The position numbers and the translations under genes were made by a program. A DNA stretch of 28,264 nucleotides from contig BBXU01002223.1 of the NCBI GenBank assembly GCA_001598975.1, forward strand, positions 1 through 28,264, written 5' to 3'. Shown piece after piece: positions 1 to 11,100 of the stretch. The notes under the pieces are model-generated. The model saw only the letters and a list, made by a program, of their open reading frames with translations, was not told the origin of the DNA and made no database searches. Positions within the stretch are counted from its first letter, which is position 1. Each line of letters begins with the position of its first letter. The DNA is from Parachlorella kessleri. Lineage: Eukaryota > Chlorophyta > Trebouxiophyceae > Chlorellales > Chlorellaceae.

Positions 1-212
1 CGCTTGCAAACTCTCTCAGCCGGGCTAGGTGGGCAAATCAAAAAGATCAATGCAACCCTTGCCATCTACCCACCAGAGGAGTGATGGGCTCTCTTTGTGG
101 ATTCTGCCCAGGTGGTGAGTATAGCGGTGTCCAGCTGAGCGAGGCGCACAGACCGGGAGCAAGCCAGCATCAGCCCCTGCCACTGGTGCAAGCATAGCCT
201 GGTGTGTGTGCA

Positions 213-419
213 GGGCTGCACCTTGAGCAACGGGCCCTGGTGGACTTGCTGGTGCTGTCCCGTGCTGGCAAGCTGGTTGGCGACACCCGCAGCACCTTCT
301 CACAGTTTGCCAGGGAGCTGCGGGCGCTGCATGGGCTGCCCAAGCACACCTTCTTCTCGGTGACGCCTGGCTACAGCCTGGGCTCAGACTATCGCATCTT
401 CACACCAGACAAGGCCTGA
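213..419 (+). CDS. 3' terminal exon of a possible fucosyltransferase-like protein (partial)
   Basis: The exon opens after an acceptor (gtgtgtgcag, ending at 212) and runs 68 codons to TGA at 417-419. The protein end contains ALVDLLVLSRAGKLVGD followed by TRSTFSQFAREL. A hydrophobic DLLVLSRA strand followed by VG and a Ser/Thr-Phe-Ser turn resembles the C-terminal donor-binding part of GDP-fucose-dependent transferases (NodZ/FUT8/POFUT-like folds); that assignment is an inference from a short stretch. The exon needs a phase-1 donor upstream. Bases 1-120 hold a possible preceding exon (QIKKINATLAIYPPEE is open in one frame), but its phase does not join cleanly, so I did not fix it. The gene converges on the OTU gene. 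A TGTAA lies 275 bases after the stop. Confidence 0.45.
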   Translation, partial: GLHLEQRALVDLLVLSRAGKLVGDTRSTFSQFARELRALHGLPKHTFFSVTPGYSLGSDYRIFTPDKA

Positions 420-1139
420 TGTAGCCGGGTGCGTCGCTGTGGGCAGGACAGTGCAGTGGGGTGGGAGAGAAAGGCTAAACCGCGACGTGAACGATGTCTG
501 CCATATATGGCTGGGGTTTGGGGTAGCTGGTGGCACTGCATCGGTATGTGCCCGTAGATGCTTTCACTGCCTTCAGGCTGTCTAACAGCGCCTTAGGAGG
601 AGTACAAGTGCTCAGCCTACATGCGCACTTTGCAGAACGTGGTGATTGTGCTTGCTTGCACCTACATTGGCATTGCACTCCCCCTTGCAGCTCTGTAACA
701 TGGCCTTGCAGACGGTGAATTCAAGTACAAGGCTTGTTGGCTGCCAAGGAAAGTGTGACACACTCTTTCCCTAGTAATGCATGGATGTAATCACGGTCGA
801 CTTTAGATATGATGTGTACGACCGTGAGCAGCTCTACCTGGGTTTGTCAAGGCTGCCTCCATACAGTCAACGGGATGCACACAAGCCTTAAAGCTGCATT
901 GAGCTTGCAATGCTTAACAAGGTCTAGCAGGGTCAGCTTCAAAGTTGAGTTTGCCACGGATGCACATGGCACCATAACCTGCCAGGTGCAGAAGCGGACA
1001 TGCTGTCTGACAAAAGCGAAATGGAGTGTGACTCACAGCCCCAGCCTGGGAGGAGCACTCGGACAACAAGGGAATGGAGCCACCAACGTGCCCTCCATCA
1101 GGGTAGCTGCTCCTCCACAACGAGGTTCAGCTACTGCCC
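420..1139. other. Convergent intergenic spacer (3' UTRs)
   Basis: About 720 bases between the stop of the left gene and the stop of the minus-strand OTU gene. It should hold both 3' UTRs. Short open frames occur on both strands, but none has a recognisable product or splice partners. A 36-codon ATG frame at 781-891 reads like protein (VDFRYDVYDREQLYLGL) but could not be linked to any gene. Confidence 0.5.
694..698 (+). promoter_or_regulatory. Candidate polyadenylation signal TGTAA for the 213-419 gene
   Basis: TGTAA is the usual chlorophyte polyadenylation signal. This copy lies 275 bases downstream of the TGA at 417-419, in the convergent spacer. The position is plausible, but the pentamer is short and could occur by chance. 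Confidence 0.3.
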
Positions 1140-4100
1140 TCAGCTACCGCTAGCGCTGGCTGGCTCCCCTCCGTCCTCGTCGCCGCTCTCCTCATCCGAC
1201 GACACCACCAGCCCCTGCCGGACGCTGTTGTAGTGCTCCCCCAGCCCGTAGGCGTGCCGCAGGTAGCAGACTCGCAATGTCCGGCCTGAGCCTGCATGCG
1301 TGCATGCAGATGCAAACCTAGGATGACACTGCCCATAGTGTTGGGTGCCCATGTACCTGAAGCCTCGGCAGCAGGTTGTCACAGGGGTCCCACCCAGCCG
1401 GGTCTCCGGGCTACAGCGGCTCCACCAGCCTCCGGAGGCTGAACACCATGCGCCAGATGCAGCTGTCATCAAACATGGCGCCGGGTCGCCAAAGGAGGTT
1501 CCCTGCATCCTGCTGGTCACCATGTTGGCAAGCAGGCGGCCAAGCAGCAGACAAGGTGCACACTAGACAAGGGTTTTCTCAGGGCAGCCACCAAGGTTGC
1601 CCACCTTTGAACTCCTCCCCAACCTCTAGCACCGGCGTGCCAGCGCTGTACACCACTATGTGTGCCTTGAGCGCCTGGCCCAGTGCCTGCAGCTCTGGTT
1701 GGCCTCCCCAGGCCGCTGTCTGCTCCACCTGCTGGCAGTAGGCCTCAAACGCGTCGCTAGGCTCGCCCTCTACGACCTCCTGTAGACATCAATGGCAATG
1801 GCGTCATTACCTGTTCCTGAATAATTCCCAGCCGGTCCTTCCTTACATGGAGGGGCGGCTGGAAGTGGAGGAGCTCAGGTGACCCGAGGCTCAAGCAACA
1901 GCTTGAGGTGCAGGTTGCGCAGCTATGAAACAATTGGCCACCAAGTTCTGGGCAATGAGGTAATCTCCAAAGCCACAACAGCATTGAGCAGCAACGTGAG
2001 TCGACAGCAAGACCTGGGCCTGTTCTCATCCTACACTATTACCTTGCTGAGGGTGGCATCAACGCACCACACTCTGTGGACACGCCGCTCCAGACCGTCA
2101 CACAGCCCGATAGGCCGCATGCACCATTTAGGAGGAGAAGGCAGCCCCAGAGCGATCGTAACAACACAAACCAGGCACAGCGCACACATGACGCAAGAGG
2201 CCCGCCCACCTCCAGCACGAAGGGCATGAAGTGGTCCGCATGGGCTCGCATGTACTCCGCCGCCAGCGCCCTCAATTCCAAGAAGCTAGGAGGCCCCTCA
2301 GCCTTCCTGCTCTCTGCTGCTTCTGCTACTGCTGCACCTGCTTCTGCCGCCTGCTGTAGTTCCTGCTCTGCCGGCTCCTCTGCCAGTTGCGATAGCTGGT
2401 GCTCAACGGAGCGGTACAGGCAGTGGCCGTCTGGGGGGATGTCATAGATGGCCAGCCCCAGGGGCGCCAGCAGCTGCTTAAGCGTCCTTTCCTCCAACAC
2501 CCTGTCAGTGTCTCCCAGCTCCGCAAGCTCTGCTGCAATGCGCGCCTCCCGCTCCGCCTGCACAGGAGGGGGCCCAGCAGCGCCAATACAGCTTGCTGTC
2601 TTTTCCGGAGGGAGGATTGACATGGTCCTTCACGTGGGCAACATGCCTGGGGGGGCTGGAGAGGCGAAACCAGCCCCGCCAAAGCACAGCTGACACTGGA
2701 CCTTTGCCCAAAGCAAGGCACAACTTGGTAAAACAGGTTTGCCAGGTGAGCCCGCTGCTGCTTCACAGCAACCCAGGTGCCCCTCCCTGGCTGAGCCTGA
2801 GTGAGCCTTACTCACCTGCTGCCGCGCCCGCTCCTCCTTCCGCTTCTGCGACTTGCTCGGCTTCTGCAGGGCACATAGTAGCACATGCAGGCGATGCGGG
2901 CAATCTTTGGTGCCTGCGCGGAGCACTGCAGCGGGTGCCTCATGGTCCTATCACTGTCCTACCAGACCAGCAACTTTGCGATGCTAGGCCCAGTAGCGTT
3001 GGACAGGCAGGGACATGGCAAGGCCACCGTGCCTACTGGTGGTGGCAGAGGACAGTGTGACAGTATACCTGCAGGGCGGCACTGCCAAGCCATGTGGAGC
3101 CCTCTTACCAGCACCTCCGATCAAACCCCTTTCAGCCACCCGCCCACCCAGACAGCCATCCTCCCACCCAGTTCCACTCACTCCCGCACCTTGGCCTGTT
3201 TTGCCTCATTCTCTGCCCCATCAGCCAAGTGCACCGAGTACAGGGAGCCTGCAAGGGCCACGGCAGCTGCGGTGTCCGCCCTGGGAGCATCAAACGCCGC
3301 CAGCTCTGCTGCGTGGCGCTTCTCCATTTCTTCCTCAAACTTGGCTGCCTCATCCTGCATACTCATAGCATCTAGGTGGCACGGGTACTTGTCCAATCAC
3401 CACGTGCTGCAATCACAACATACCATGACGAAACATTCAAGCACCGAGTGCCAGGGTTAGCGCGGCCATAGGTTTGCACTGCAGCACCATGGCATCGCAA
3501 GCCCAAAAGCAAGCAAAGAACGTTGAACACGACCATCTCCCTAAAAACAATCAGCATCACCCATGCTGGCCGCAGGCATTGCCTACAAACCATGAGCCTG
3601 CTGACGGGCCGCACCAGTTAAGAAGCCTGCCAGAGCAATGACCCTGTGGGAAGCCACATGGGCAGTCGGTCACTATTGCAACAAGTGCGCCCACCTTGGA
3701 CTTCTTCCCCATGCGCTTAAATTGATCCTTCAGAGCTTTCACCTCCTGCATGCATACATGCGCCGCAGAGAGAGTCTATAGGGGGTTGCCCAGCCTCGGT
3801 ATGTGCTCAGGGCTTCCATGAAAACACCACTCCTGCACTGCGGGCTGGAAAGGCAGTCTACTCCTGCACAGGAGTCAGGCGCAAACAAGTTTTCACAATT
3901 TCACGGCTTCTATGCCAAAGCTGAGGAGTTTAATTATGTAGCGTGGCGCTACCACCGCCCCTCCCAGACCACTGTCACCTAGCCACGCTCTGTCCACCTG
4001 GCCACGTAAAGCTGCCCTTGAAAGCCAAGCTATCCCTGAAAGCAACCTACCCGCTTATGCCGCTGCACCACTTGGCCACGCGTCTCACCGCCCTCCCTCC

Positions 4101-4326
4101 TAGGCTCCTCCTCCTCATCGCTGCTGCCCACCGCTGCCCCAGGCTCGTCGTTGAGGAACCTCTGTGCCTTGGAGCCCTGCTGAGCTGGCTTGGTGGGCGA
4201 TGACTCCGCTAGCCTATCCTCTGGTTTGCTACCGGGGCCAGGCTGCTTCCCAGCCTCCTCTTCCTCGTCATCACGCTGCCTCACAGCCTTCATAAAGCCC
4301 GACCTGCCGCCTCCTTTGCGCCCCAT
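1140..4326 (-). CDS. OTUD6B: OTUD6B-like OTU-domain deubiquitinase
   Basis: Predicted cysteine protease that removes ubiquitin; OTUD6-family members act in the cytosol and associate with translation factors. Exons, read on the minus strand: 4326-4051, 3745-3695, 3354-3190, 2863-2816, 2557-2210, 1779-1605, 1291-1140. All junctions are GT-AG and in phase, giving 404 residues (human OTUD6B is about 290). Residues 1-92 are acidic/basic and disordered, ending QVVQRHKR. A coiled-coil region follows (FEEEMEKRHAAEL, KSQKRKEERARQQ), as in OTUD6B. The OTU core starts near 215: IPPDGHCLYRSVE gives Asp223 and Cys226, TAAWGGQPELQAL matches the family helix, and YLRHAYGLGEHYNSV gives the catalytic His374. 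The larger size comes from the N-terminus and an Ala/Glu-rich insertion after the catalytic Cys. The acidic tail (SSDEESGDEDGG) resembles a CK2 target. It shares a 271-base divergent promoter with the RBM42-like gene. Confidence 0.9.
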
Positions 4327-4597
4327 GGCTGCTTAGCGTCTGATCAATTGGTGGCAATTCTGAGGTTGCTTTGGCAGATGATGCCTGCAATTATTATATG
4401 GTCACCTGGCGGCAACGCTGGGCGCTATAGAGCGCAGGACGACTGCTGGGTTGTTCACAATTACTTCCTTAAGTGAAAGTGGCCTTTAGAAGCCTTTTTT
4501 TTCAACATTGTGCAATCCCTGACCTGCTCTGAAAGGCCTGTGCTGAGAGAGCCAGAGGGGTACTGCGAGGGAGCAGCAGCAACCCAGCTAGCAGCCT
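4327..4597. promoter_or_regulatory. Divergent intergenic region between the OTUD6B-like and RBM42-like genes
   Basis: A 271-base spacer separates the start codons of two divergent housekeeping-type genes, so both promoters and 5' UTRs must fit here. It is locally AT-richer (attattatatgg near 4390-4401, a T-run near 4495-4502) than the flanking exons. No specific factor site can be named. Confidence 0.5.
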
Positions 4598-6381
4598 ATG
4601 GGGGATCTAGAAGCCGAGCTAGCGAGATTTGAGGCGGAGTTGGCCTCCGTCTCCCGGCCAAGCCCAGCGGTCAGTGGAGGGTCATTGCGATTGCGCTGGA
4701 AGCGGTCTGTTCTGAAAGGGGTTGGGGCCTTGTCTTGCAACTGTTATTTGCTCCTACCAGGTGGGCCTGTTCCCTGCTGCACTTGCCCACCTTGGTGCCC
4801 TGCTTGAGGATGGTGCTGCCGTGGCCGACTGAGTGGGTCTGTGCTGATGCAGGCTCCTCCTCCCCTGCGCTCGCCACCAACCCTCCCACCACCCAGTCTA
4901 CCCCCCCCTCGGCTGCCACCACCCGGGCATGGCCCAAGCCCGCTGCCACCACCCATGCTGCAGCCACCACTTGGCCGCCCGCCCATGATGCCACCACCAG
5001 GGATGATGCATCCTGGCATGCCTCCGCCAGGGATGTTGCCTCCCCCGATGCATATGGCGCCGCCGCCAATGATGCCGCCGCCGCTGGTCATGCCTCCGCA
5101 GCAGCAGTACGCCGCAGCCCCGCCGCAGCAGCAGTATGGGGGTGGCACGGGTCCCAGCATCTATGCAGCCCCGGCCGTCTACTCAGCGCCGGTAGCAGCC
5201 GCGCCAGCAGCCCTGCCGCCCACCGCTGCGCCGCCAGGAACAGTGGCAGGAGGAGCAGCGGCAGGCGCTGGTGTCAGAAAGTCAAAAGGCCAGGCTAAGG
5301 TTGGCATAGTGCGGCAGGCAGCAGGGACCAAGTGGGTGGATCCAGCGCTAGCGGAGTGGCCAGACAATGACTTTAGGATATTTGTGGGCAACCTTGGCAA
5401 TGAGGTGAGCAAATGGTGCAGCAATGAAGCGGTTGTGCTCTAGGGTCGTGCGGCGTGTATAGATGCAAGGATTGTAGGTGGCCCCGGTTTTTTGGCAAGG
5501 GTGCATGCGGACCCCCTACGGGAGATTGGGCAGTGAAAATGGCGGACACTCTAAACCTAGCAAAGTTGTGTTTTTTAACCCCGAAGGCGTGCATGGACCT
5601 GGACTGTCTGCTGCACTTCAGACTTTTCCAGCAGCAGCTGGGGCATACTTCCTGGCTGTCTCCTGCCGTGTGGCTCACAGTGACCCCTCTTTTATGCAGG
5701 TGAGCGATGCCCTGCTGACATCGGCTTTCAGCAAATATACTTCTTTCAACAAGGCCAAGGTCATTAAGCACACCCACAACAACAAGAGCAAGGGGTACGG
5801 TTTTGTGAGCCTGACGGACAATGATGAGGGCTTCAAGGCGTTGCGGGAGATGAACGGGAAGTACATAGGTAAGTACAAGCTTGCGGGAGCTGAGCCTTTT
5901 AGTGGAGAGAGGTGTATTTGTTCACCCGGTTTGGTTGTGAATGGCGGTACGAGGTGGCAGAAGCTGAAATGTCTATGTGTAGGAAGGGCCAAGTCTGCGA
6001 AATCTAAGTACCAGGAAGAGTTGGAGCGAGTGATTGTGCGACATCAAGCCCCTTCAAGTTGACTATAAGACATACTGCATTACAAGTTCTACAAAGTTTG
6101 CTTTGCTGGCGTGGACACGTATCTCTATGCCTCTAGAACAGCACACTTCTATTGGTTAGGGCAGCAGGAGTGCGAGCAGGGAGTCATTATTGCCGACTGG
6201 CCTTTCTTCTGGATGTCCCGCCGCAGGCAACCGGCCGGTGCAGGTGAAGCGCAGCAACTGGGACGAGCGCAACGTGGTGGACACCCGGACTGGCAAGGCT
6301 AAGAAGCGACAGATCATGGTCAAGGACAAGCCGGTGCCCAACAAGCGGCCGGCACCCAGCGGCAGCATTCTGCACAAATAG
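4598..6381 (+). CDS. RBM42: RBM42-like RRM RNA-binding protein
   Basis: Nuclear/cytoplasmic RNA-binding protein; RBM42 homologues bind mRNA, associate with hnRNP K in animals, and affect splicing or cold response in plants. Exons 4598-4669, 4853-5404, 5700-5868 and 6227-6381 give 315 residues. The N-terminus (MGDLEAELARFEAELA) matches the family's short acidic helix. Residues 25-120 are Pro/Met-rich (repeated MPPPGM and PPPM blocks), and 120-185 are Ala/Pro-rich. A single C-terminal RRM begins at about 198: RNP2 is IFVGNL (200-205) and RNP1 is KGYGFVSL (239-246). The diagnostic REMNGKYIGNRPVQVKRSNW follows, then a basic tail (GKAKKRQIMVKDKP). The first donor (gtcagt) is weak but fits the phase. 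Intron 2 lies inside the RRM, just after NLGNE, and exon 3 begins GTGAGC, repeating the donor sequence. Confidence 0.92.
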
Positions 6382-7102
6382 CACTGGCATCGACGGGACT
6401 TAACAGTAGCGTGCTGGCGACTCTCTTGGATTGGCACTTACTTATTCACACTGCTCCCCGCTCCCCGTTGTACTTCCTTAGTCCTCTCTGAGGCAGCCAT
6501 CCCAGCCGTGAACCATTGGTGCGCGCAGATGCCATGATCCCTTGGTGCTACCGAGGAGCTGACGTGTTGACAGTGTAAGCAGTTGCAGTTGGAGTGTGCA
6601 ACTGCACGCTTAGGTATGCACCAAGCGTTTGAATGTCTGAGCCCTACGGCACTGACATGACTATAATCAAGAGTCGCTCATGGAAGTGGTGGTGGGCTTG
6701 CATTGCACGAGGAGAGCCCTCTGCCACCACCTCATGTGTGCTAGAGAACCAACTTTGCCGTCACAAACAGACCAGCAAGTGAAAGCATGCACCGCGTCAG
6801 CAACAAAGCCAAGAGCACAACAAGTGTGGAGACGCATGAAGCTGCATACATTAATTTTCCATCCAACCGTCAGTGTACCCATGCTCTGAGCACGCCCCAC
6901 CGCATACATATTGCACCCAGCCCCAGCCTCCACCACTATTGAACACCCTCATTCACTACTGACAATGCATACAACCGTGTCACTCCAGCTCGCCCCTACC
7001 TCTTCTCTATCCACATTGCCTGCCACCTTTCACCAAATGAAGCAAGGCACCGCCGGTACACATCCTTGCTCACACGGTGCAGCTTGGACGGAACAGGCAC
7101 AG
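6382..7102. other. Convergent intergenic spacer
   Basis: About 720 bases between the RBM42-like stop and the stop of the minus-strand 68-residue gene. It holds the RBM42-like 3' UTR with its TGTAA. I see no coding sequence, RNA gene or repeat that can be supported. Confidence 0.5.
6574..6578 (+). promoter_or_regulatory. Candidate polyadenylation signal TGTAA (RBM42-like gene)
   Basis: TGTAA lies 193 bases after the TAG at 6379-6381, a typical position for a chlorophyte 3' UTR signal. Confidence 0.45.
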
Positions 7103-7764
7103 TCACCCTCCAGCGCTCATGCTAGAGTCTGACCCCATGACAACTGCCGCGTGTGCCAGCGAGGCCAGCACCATGCCCCCAAAGACCATGTGCTGTGTCC
7201 TGGGCTGCACGCGGCCCTGGAGCGCAAACCTACTGGTGTACATCACAGGCGCCCACAGGAGCGGTCTGCATTGGGGAACAGTATCCATGTTTGAGCGTCC
7301 GAGACATTATTCATGGCCATGCCACCGAGGGTTCCTCTGTGCTTGCTTTGGCGATGGGAGGGGCTCAGTCTGCAGGGCCAGACTGGTTCAAGCTACGCAG
7401 CTCACAGACATCCCCAGCTGGGCTTAAGCAGGTCCCACAGCCTTAGCTACTGGTTTACTTGTAGTGCGGGGCACAAGCAGGGCCCACAAAAGTGCCTTAG
7501 CTCCTTGTTTGTTTTCCTAGTGCGCCTGTAAAAGCAGGCATATAGGAGGGAAAACTGCATGGCCAAGCAGCCAACCACTGACTAAGAAATTGCACCTTGT
7601 CCCCCTTACAAGGCGAAGGCACGGACGCAAGAGGCGGTGCTCCTGGCACCTCCGCAACGAGCTGGGCAACATCCACCAACTCACGTGAACTTCTCCCACT
7701 TGGGCTGCCTCTTGTGCCTGTATGCCTCAGGCTGCACTGCAAATATATCTTCCCTTCCAGACAT
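7103..7764 (-). CDS. Small single-pass membrane protein, 68 residues, unrecognised
   Basis: Two exons on the minus strand, 7764-7685 and 7229-7103, joined by a GT-AG intron of 455 bases (donor gtgagt, acceptor ccagtag). The donor leaves AC and the acceptor supplies G, restoring a Thr codon and one open frame from ATG to TGA. The N-terminal half is polar and basic with aromatic residues (QPEAYRHKRQPKWEKF). A basic linker (GRVQPRTQ) leads into one hydrophobic segment, HMVFGGMVLASLAHAAVVMG (residues 40-59), and a short Ser/Gly tail. This layout resembles small accessory subunits of mitochondrial or ER membrane complexes, but I recognise no family and assign no function. Support is the paired splice sites, the phase match and the composition; a further small exon in the intron cannot be excluded. 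It is divergent from the AGPR gene. Confidence 0.55.
7425..7530. repeat. Imperfect tandem duplication inside the intron of the 68-residue gene
   Basis: Two adjacent copies of about 45-55 bases share aagcagg(t/g)cccaca, then ccttagct, then tagtgcg, with a few indels between them. The repeat lies wholly in the intron 7230-7684. Confidence 0.55.
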
Positions 7765-8125
7765 GCTGCAGAGTGGTGAACCCAAGCAGGTCTCTTACTC
7801 GTCAAGCAAGTGGCAGGGGGTGTGGAGCCGAGTGACAAGGGAACACTGTATGCTTACCCTCCCTCTGACCTATGCAGCCATGCACAAGTTGCTGCTCAAC
7901 CTTAGGTCGTCAGCGGTGCTCCCCGGCAGACGTTACCACGAGTACCAGCACTAATGACAGGAGTACGCTAAAGCACCGTGTGTTTGACCCTCGGGAACCG
8001 ATGGTTAGTCACTCTCCTCAGCATGACTAAGCAAGCACAACGTGACATCCAGCACTTCAGTGCCGCTCGATCAATAGACGTACTGTCCTTGTTCAGTTCG
8101 GCCGGGTGGGGGAACTTCAGTGATC
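7765..8125. promoter_or_regulatory. Divergent intergenic region between the 68-residue gene and the AGPR gene
   Basis: 361 bases separate the two start codons, so both promoters and 5' UTRs should lie here. No TATA box or named factor site could be assigned with confidence. Confidence 0.4.
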
Positions 8126-11100
8126 ATGCAGGTCGCAGCAGGCTCTCTCAGCAAGGCTCCTCGTGCTATTACAGCACCTGCAAGACCCCGTGCGCGCCGG
8201 AGTCTGCGGGTCGAGGCAGCAGCAACCGTTGACGTACGTGGCTAATGCCCTAGCGAGGCATGCATGCCCGCCTGGGTCCCACAGCTGGGTTCATAGGGTT
8301 TCTCACGTGCCCCACGTGCAACCCTGCTCCTTCTTGCCCCGCAGAAGGCACCCTCTGCGGTCAAGGCGCCCTTGAGCCAGGAGAAGGTCAGAATTGCAGT
8401 GCTAGGCGCGTCTGGCTATACCGGCGAGGAGGTTGTGCGGCTGCTATCTTTGCATCCCACCTTCAAGGTCACAGTGCTGACTGGCGACCGCCAGGCAGGC
8501 AAGGTGAGAGTGCTCCAGCTTTATGATCTTGCACCTTTTAGGTGGGTCGTACAGACTGTGCTTCCAGGACAGCCTGCCTCCTAGTCATATAACCCTCTTG
8601 CTGCCTGGCGTGTTCGTATATAGCAGCAAGCAGTCAGAGATACCTTCGTACGATTCTCACCTTGCTGAACGGGTCGATGTATGCCACCGCTGGGTGGCTG
8701 GCTGGCTGGCTGGGCAGGAGTAGGCTGGGCAGCCGGCCGTCGGAGGTACGGCAGTTAGCTGAAACTATTGTACTACTATCCTGCACTGCAATGCCTACTG
8801 TCAATTCACTTTTTATCACGGCTCCGCCAGTACCTGCCGTCCACCAAGTGTGGGGCCACATGCATCGCCTTGACATGTGCAGCCCTTCCACGATGTCTTC
8901 CCCCACCTGGTCACCGCTGCCAACGTGCCGGACCTGGTGAAGATTGATGATGTCAACTTTGACCATGTGGATGCTGTGTTCTGCTGTCTGCCCCACGCCA
9001 CCACCCAGGTTGGTTGGTCTTCATGGCACGACTGTTACAATGGGTACAGAAACAGCAGGGTAATGGGAGGAGAGTAGTTCTGTCAGCAGTAGTAGCATAC
9101 TGCACTGGTTTTTTTTAGGACCCAGGCACCTCACATCAAAATGCCAGCCCGGTCGACAGAACGGGGGCTTGAGATGGTTGTTCAGCTGAGGAGCCGCTTG
9201 TTATTGCATCCTCAACTCTCACCGCCCCGCCACTGGTTGGATCTCAATGCCGAAATAGATGGGCTGCTGGCAATGGTCGAGCACCCGTTGTGTCTGGGCG
9301 GTTCCTTTTTTTCCCTGCGCAATGAGTTGCCACCCGTGGGGATGTAGCCCACTAGTCCCAGTGGCTTGAAGGCCTGAGTTAGGGAACTGATTACCAGCTA
9401 CTCTGACGGCCTGCAACCCGTCTTGCCCCTTGGCAGGAAGTGTTGAAGGGGCTGCCAGAGCGTCTCAAGGTGGTAGACCTCTCGGCAGACTTTCGGCTGC
9501 GGGACGTAAACGTGTATGCCGAGTGGTGAGTTTGCGTGAGCTCTCACAGCCTGCCAGCCTGGGTGCTGACTTACTGCTGGCGGCGGGGCCTTTGGGAGGG
9601 TGGAAGTGAGTACCAGGCGCTTCAGCAGTTGCCGGGTTTTGCCACAAAGGCCGACAAGGAGCATGGACGCAGTGAGGGGTGACTAGGAGGAGTGGTGGGT
9701 GCTCCCGCTCCGTGTGGTGGCTGATTGTGCGGCTTCTTCTTTGGCTTGGACATGTTGGGAGCTGGCAAGCACAGAGCAGGCCTGGGTTGTAAGGTTATCC
9801 AATCAGTGGTCTCACAACCAGTGGTTGACTGGGTTGCCCGACAAGAGGCGTGCAGCATAGCCCTGGCCACCCGCCCAGCGCATATGATGCACCCAGCATA
9901 TGTGAGGAAGGTTGTATTGGCTTACTCTTGGTGCTGGTTGCCTGGGGGCACTGCTGTGTCTGCAGGTACGGCGGGGAGCACAAGGCGCCTGAGCTGCAGA
10001 AGGAGGTGGTCTACGGGCTCACAGAACTCCACAGGGAGGCAGTCAAGTGAGTGAATGAGCGTTCTAGGTGAACCATATCAGGCTGCTGTCCCTGGGTGAG
10101 TTTGCAGCGGTTATGGCATTACCTACTAGTCTGCTCGTCACTGAGCAGGTCCCAGAAGAGTGTGCAGCGAGTGAGTCTCGAGGGTGAGGGTATCTGTGGC
10201 AGTGGGGTCAAGGCAGGGTGCATGAGGGCTGTGCTGCTGTAAGGGGGGAAGAGCAGCAGGCAGCCAGGCACAGCTGCGTGCAGGTGTTGCTACTGCTGGG
10301 GCTGGACTGCGCTGGGCCCCTGGTGAGGGCAGCAGGAGTTGTTGGGCCGCCGCAGGAGCAGGAGCTCCACAGTCTTGGTCTCAGTTGTGTTGGAACGAAT
10401 GCAGACGCGTGCCTACCTTCTTCCCCTGGCTTGAGGAGCTACGGCAACGTGGCCTATGTACCCTTGCTGCGCTCACATCTGCTGGGGTACCTAGCCCCTG
10501 ACCCAGCTTCCTCAGTCCGTGCCTGGGCGGCGTCCCTCAGCGGCATTTGCTGCTCCTGCGCTGCAGGAAGGCCCGCGTGGTGGCCAACCCGGGGTGCTAC
10601 CCCACCTCTGTGCAGCTGCCGCTGGTGCCTCTCATCGAGAAGGGCCTCATAGAGACGGAGGACATTGTAATTGATGCCAAGTCTGGTGAGCTTTGCTGAT
10701 GGACTGCATCAGGGTGGGTTTGCCAGAGAGACATGAAGGCGTACATCCTGCGGTTTCAGCTGCTGTTGTCCTGTGTAGGGGCAGCATCGCCTTGTGTTAA
10801 GGCACATATTGGATGACTCGTCCATGACTGTACAGGCGCTGGTTGGCTTGTACCTAGGCCTGCACCTACCTTCTTACAGCCCGTGCGGCAATGCACTGTG
10901 TGTAGGGCTACGTTGTTGGGCGGTAGACTTGTGTTCTGGTGAAACATCTTTCCCAGCACACAAGTTGGCACATCTGCTTTAGCTAGCTCTTGCGCCGCTG
11001 GGCGGGCATCCGCGGCACAGCTCGAACCAGGGTCGCACCTGCGTATGGAGGCGATCCCCTGCCTTATCTCAAACAGCCCGTGTGTTCTTGCCCCACTGTT

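Noticed and set aside
1..120. Preceding exon of the left-edge gene
   Set aside because: The most protein-like frame ends at a TGA and available donors do not match the phase of the 213 acceptor; left unassigned.
781..891. 36-codon ATG frame (+) that reads like protein
   Set aside because: No supported splice partner, no recognised family, and it lies in a convergent 3' spacer; too short to call.
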